From Streptomyces sp. SPB162 (GTDB lineage: Bacteria > Actinomycetota > Actinomycetes > Streptomycetales > Streptomycetaceae), in assembly GCF_029504575.1 (NCBI RefSeq), contig NZ_JAQFII010000001.1:3293001-3357000 (forward strand): a stretch of DNA of 64,000 nt. Direction: 5' to 3'. Numbering within the stretch: position 1 is the first letter of the stretch; the number at the start of each line of letters is the position of its first letter. A program made the translations under genes and the position numbers. The notes under the pieces were generated by a model, which worked only from the letters and a program-made list of their open reading frames with translations, was not told the origin of the DNA and made no database searches. This document shows, piece after piece, positions 60,372-64,000 of the stretch.

Positions 60372-61790
60372 TCAGAGCTGCGAGTACTCGCGCTCGGTCA
60401 GGCCGTGCTGCTTCGCGATCCCGTTCCAGACGCGCACGGCGCGCTTCTTCTGGGTCGTCGCGACGCCGCTCTCGTGGTCACCCACCGACTTCTGCGGGGT
60501 GCCCTTCGCGTGGCCGCCCTTGCAGACCTTGCCGTCGCTCACCGCCTGGTCCGCCCAGGACGCGTACGCGTTGTCGGCGGCGGCGGACGCTGCCCACGCC
60601 TTGTTCAGCGCCTCGGTCAGGTCTCCGTGCTGCGGCAGCTTGTCCACCTGGAGGGCCGCGAGGCGGGTGACGAGTGAGCCGCGCTGGCCGGCCGCCGCGC
60701 GCAAGTCGTTCGCCGCCTGGGGCAGGTTCTTGCAGGACTTGATCGACTCCACCGCGCTGACCACGGAGGAGCGGCTGCTGCCGCTGTCCTTGAGCAGGGC
60801 GTCCAGGGCCTTCGCCTGCTGCGTCACCGCGTCGTCACCGGCGGCTCCCGGCTGCGAGGACGCCCCGGTCGACGCCGGCGGCTTGGTCGTCGCGGCCGAG
60901 TCCTTGCCGTCGCCGCCGCCGCCCATGCTGAGCACGGCGCCCGCGGCCAGTCCGGCCAGGGCGCAGCCGCCGACGACGATGCCGATCACCGCGCCGCGCG
61001 AGAGCCGGCGACGCGATCCGCCACCGCCGCCGTTCGCACCGTCATAGGGGTCGGCGTGGCCAGGGGCGGGCGCCGGAGCCGGCGGTGCGACCTGGGCCCG
61101 GTACTGCGGCTGGCGGGCCGGCTCCGGCCTCGGCTGCTGCGGGGGGCCGTCCTGCCGGTACAGGTGGTCGTAGTCGCCCGAGGGGGCGGACTGCGGCTCC
61201 TCGTACGACCGGTCGTACGAGGGCGCTCCCTGCGGCTGGTCGTGCGAGGGCTCGTCGAAGATCGAGAGTGACAGGTGCCGGGTGGCCTCCGCCTCGCTCT
61301 CCTCGGGGTACCCGCCGGGCCCGGTCCCGGCCCCGAACTGCTCGGGCGGGAACTGTCCGGGGGTGTAGGACCCGGGCGTGTAGGGCTCCGGCGCGTACGG
61401 CTCGGGCTGGAACGGCGCGGGGGCGAAGGGCTCCGGGGCGAACGGCTCCGGCGGCGGGGTCGAGCGCGGGTACGGGGGCAGGAACTGGGTGGCGTCCGCC
61501 TCCGGCACCGGTGCGGCGGCGGCCGCGGGCGGCGTGGGCGGCATCGCGGGGGCCGGCGGGGTGGCCTGCGGGTACGGCGGGAACATCATCGTCGCGTCCG
61601 CCCCGCCGCCGGCCTCGGGCGGCAGCGGCTGGGCGGCGCTGGGCGCCTGGTTCCACGGCTGTCCGCCGGCGGGCCGCACGCGGTCGTCGTAGTGCTGCGG
61701 CGGCTGCACCACACCCCTGTGGGGCTCGGGCGCTCCCGGGTTCTGCCGGTACTGATCGTCCGGCGTCTCGTCGCCGTGTCCGCTGTGCAT
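60372..61790 (-). CDS. proline-rich single-pass membrane protein
   Basis: 472 residues. ATG 61790 is preferred because GGGAG lies about 8 bases upstream, whereas GTG 61799 would touch it. Residues 1-265 are Pro/Ala/Tyr-rich repeats (PEPFAPEPFAPAPFQPEPY and similar). One transmembrane segment follows (GAVIGIVVGGCALAGLAAGA), then an extracytoplasmic helical domain with two Cys (SCKNLP, VCKGG). Function unknown; such proteins often have wall or septum roles. Confidence 0.8.
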   Translation of the reverse strand: MHSGHGDETPDDQYRQNPGAPEPHRGVVQPPQHYDDRVRPAGGQPWNQAPSAAQPLPPEAGGGADATMMFPPYPQATPPAPAMPPTPPAAAAAPVPEADATQFLPPYPRSTPPPEPFAPEPFAPAPFQPEPYAPEPYTPGSYTPGQFPPEQFGAGTGPGGYPEESEAEATRHLSLSIFDEPSHDQPQGAPSYDRSYEEPQSAPSGDYDHLYRQDGPPQQPRPEPARQPQYRAQVAPPAPAPAPGHADPYDGANGGGGGSRRRLSRGAVIGIVVGGCALAGLAAGAVLSMGGGGDGKDSAATTKPPASTGASSQPGAAGDDAVTQQAKALDALLKDSGSSRSSVVSAVESIKSCKNLPQAANDLRAAAGQRGSLVTRLAALQVDKLPQHGDLTEALNKAWAASAAADNAYASWADQAVSDGKVCKGGHAKGTPQKSVGDHESGVATTQKKRAVRVWNGIAKQHGLTEREYSQL

Positions 61791-62082
61791 CGCCGGCACT
61801 CCCGCCTCTACCCCTCGTCGGACCCGTCATCGGACTCGACGGCTCACGCTACCGGGTCAGCCTGAGAACCCACCACGCACCCGATCGGGTGAGGGCCGGA
61901 CATGTCCGGGTTGACGACGGGGAAGGGTCGAATGGCGAGGTTTCAGCCGTCTCTTGGGCCGCCCCGCACGGCGATGTCGTTCCGGTAACGATTCCGGCGG
62001 ACGGTCCTTCCGCCGGTATCGCGAACGCCCGGGCCGTGCGGTCGGCGCGCCCTCGGGTGCGACGTTCCAGGTCCGCCGGGCG

Positions 62083-63466
62083 CTACGCCGCGACCTCCTG
62101 CTCCTGCAGACAGGCGCCGAACTCCCGTACCGAGGGCTCCGCCCCGTACGGTTCGAGGCGGCGGCGGAAGCCGTCGAGGTACTCGGCACCGCGATGCGAG
62201 CGCAGCCCCGACAACAGGGCGACCGCCTCGGTGCCCGTGTGGCAGGCCTGTTCGACCTCGCGCTGCTGAACCTGGGCCTCCGCGAGGAGGAGCAGGCCGA
62301 TCGCGCGGCGGCGCACCCTCGTCACGGGGTGGCCCGCGAGGGACTCCTCGGCGCGCCGGGCGGCCGGGGCCGCCTGGCCGAGGTCGCGGTGGCCGTGCGC
62401 CAACTCGTCCGCCAGGTAGGCCTGGTCGAAGTGGGCGATCCAGTCGGGATCGTCGTCCGCGTCGGAGTGCTCCAGCGCGTCGACGGCCTGACCGGCCACG
62501 GAGGCGAACGTCCGGGCGTCGCCGAGCAGCGCGTGCCCGCGGGCCTCCGCGGCGTAGAACATCGCCTGCGCGGTGGGGGTGACCTGCCCGCGTGCGCCCT
62601 CCTGCGCGGCCCGCGCGAGTTGGGCGATCTCGCGCGGATTGCCGAGCGTCTCGGCGAGGTGGCTCATCCCGGCGGCCAGCACGTATCCACCGTAGGCACG
62701 GTCGCCCGCGGCCTGCGCGAGCCGCAGCGCCTGGATGTAGTAGCGCTGCGCGAGCCCCGGCTGGCCGGTGTCGACGGCCATGTACCCGGCGAGCTCGTTC
62801 AACCGGCGCGACCACCGAGAAGAGCTGACGCCCGGTCGCCTCCCGGTACGAGCCGGCCAGCAGGCCCGACACGACGCTGTTGAGGTAGTGCACGACGACC
62901 GGTCGCACATGGCCGCTGCCGAAGCGGTGGTCCAGGTCGACCAGCGCCTTCGTCATGGCCCGCACCGCTTCCACGTCCGCCTTGCCGACCCGTGAGCCGC
63001 CCGAGCGCGCGACGGCGGGGTCGGGCCGGGTGATCAGCCAGTCCCGGCTGGGCTCGACGAGGGCCGAGGCGGCCACCGTCGACCCGCTGAGGAAGTCCCG
63101 GCGTCCGACGTCGCTGCGCCACAGCTCGCAGACCTGCTCGATCGCCCCGACGACGGTGGGCGCGAAGTGCAGCCCGATTCCGGTGGCGAGGTTCTTGCCG
63201 TTGGCCATGCCGATCTCGTCGATGGAGACGGCCCGGCCCAGCTTGCGGCCCAGCGCCTCGGAGATGATGGCCGGTGCCCGGCCCCGCGGCTGCTGACCGC
63301 GCAGCCAGCGGGCGACGGACGTCTTGTCGTACCGCAGGTCGAGGCCGTGTTCGGCCCCGCACATGTTGACCCGGCGGGCCAGTCCGGCGTTGGAGCAGCC
63401 GGCTTCCTGGATGAGCGCCTGCAGCCGTTCGTTCGGCTGCCGCGCCACCAGTGGTCGTGCGGCCAT
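62083..63466 (-). CDS. NsdA-like HTH/TPR regulator, one-base frame break
   Basis: ATG 63466 with GGAGGGG upstream. N-terminal atypical HTH (ALIQEAGCSNAGLARRVNMC, then YDKTSVARWLRGQQPRGRAP) and VCELWRSDVGRRDFLSGSTV; the frame breaks after GRQLFSVVA. It resumes in the neighbouring frame as RLNELAGYMAVDTGQPGLAQ and runs through TPR-like helices to 62083. Removing one base at about 62803-62806 gives 460 residues (1,384 nt, one over). NsdA-type proteins are negative regulators of antibiotic production and sporulation; assignment is by resemblance. Confidence 0.8.
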
Positions 63467-63739
63467 GTCGTGCCCCTCCTTCGTCGCGGTACCTCGGGCG
63501 TGCGCCCGGTGTTCCGCCCCCCTGGGTGACTCCGGCGATCTTCGATAGAAGATCAATGCCCAGAGCACGTGACGTGGATTCGCCGTTTTCACGGCTTTTA
63601 TTCCTGGGCGTACGTCACCGCGCCCACCAGGGGCTACCCGCATCCGGGCCCTCGCCCTCGCACGCGCCCCCCGCCATACACCCGTGCGCCCGCGATGAGC
63701 CTCGCCCCCACCCCGTAACCCTTGGTGACGGAGGTAGTT

Positions 63740-64000
63740 GTGCAGCGCGTGGAAGACACCATCGGAGCCCCCCCGCAGCAGCTCACCGACCAACTGCTCG
63801 ACACAGCGGTCCGATACGCGGAGGAGCGGCACTGGGACGTGCTGCCCGGCTCCTGGCTGGAGGACGAAGGCGCCGGGACGCGCTGCTCGTGCGGCTCCCC
63901 CGCCTGCCCGGCGCCCGGCGCGCACCCGACCCGCCCCGACTGGCCGACCCAGGCCAGCGGCAGCGCCGTCGCGGTGCGCCGGATGTGGTCCACGCAGCCG
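63740..64000 (+). CDS. bifunctional DNA primase/polymerase (N-terminal part, cut by window end)
   Basis: GTG 63740 with GGAGG (63730-63734) at 5-base spacing; a GTG at 63725 is upstream of that motif and less likely. 87 codons are visible, including LLDTAVRYAEERHWDVLPGSW, and CSCGSPACPAPGAHPTRPDW, the typical start of the Streptomyces Prim-Pol proteins. Divergent from the NsdA-like regulator. Confidence 0.87.
   Translation, partial: MQRVEDTIGAPPQQLTDQLLDTAVRYAEERHWDVLPGSWLEDEGAGTRCSCGSPACPAPGAHPTRPDWPTQASGSAVAVRRMWSTQP

Overview
The DNA is very GC-rich, uses GTG starts freely, and carries an afsR-afsS-afsK locus, WhiJ-type regulators with DUF397 partners, F420 and mycothiol enzyme families and an NsdA-like regulator. 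Together these point to the chromosome of a Streptomyces or a close relative. No rRNA, tRNA, CRISPR array, plasmid origin or complete transposase was found.

Layout. (1) 1-3.8 kb: 3' part of the global regulator gene afsR, then a small AfsS-like repeat peptide, then an array of G-rich hairpins and a decayed toxin-antitoxin-like pair. (2) 3.9-7.2 kb: a mycothiol-dependent isomerase-fold protein, a WhiJ-type trio (ATPase, HTH-DUF5753, DUF397) and about 0.85 kb of large inverted and direct repeats. (3) 7.2-42.7 kb: a large CoA-thioester catabolic regulon holding two or three acyl/aryl-CoA ligases, two SCP-x/Ltp thiolase-like proteins with two DUF35 partners, two enoyl-CoA hydratases, four acyl-CoA dehydrogenases, an ADP-forming acyl-CoA synthetase, an FMO, a flavin reductase, an F420-type reductase, ADH, ALDH, SDR, a cyclase-family hydrolase and an amidohydrolase. 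Its promoters repeatedly carry one 15-bp palindrome (CTGAC-N5-GTCAG). The kinase gene afsK (13.0-15.5 kb), a TetR gene, a serine protease, an MFS transporter and a GlxA-type regulator are interspersed. (4) 43-46.6 kb: a TPR protein, a STAS protein and a sigma factor coupled to a zinc-finger/MDMPI protein. (5) 46.7-57.6 kb: cell-surface glycan genes (GT-C and GT2 glycosyltransferases, DUF2304, flippase, a DMFase-fold exported protein, rmlDB and rmlAC). (6) 57.6-64 kb: purU, a SCO4402-family gene, a solute-binding lipoprotein, a proline-rich membrane protein, an NsdA-like regulator and the start of a primase-polymerase gene.

How it works together (inference). The catabolic block looks able to oxidise an alcohol or aldehyde to an acid, activate it to a CoA thioester, desaturate and hydrate it, and cleave it through Ltp/DUF35 retro-aldolase-type complexes as in actinobacterial steroid side-chain degradation. 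Its substrate cannot be named from sequence. The shared operator suggests one repressor, probably TetR-type, controls the whole block.

Caution. Five otherwise well-conserved genes (DUF6247, DoxX-like, acyl-CoA synthetase, rmlB, NsdA-like) each carry exactly one single-base frame break, at least four of them in short homopolymers. This is more likely residual assembly indels than real decay, but reads are needed to decide.
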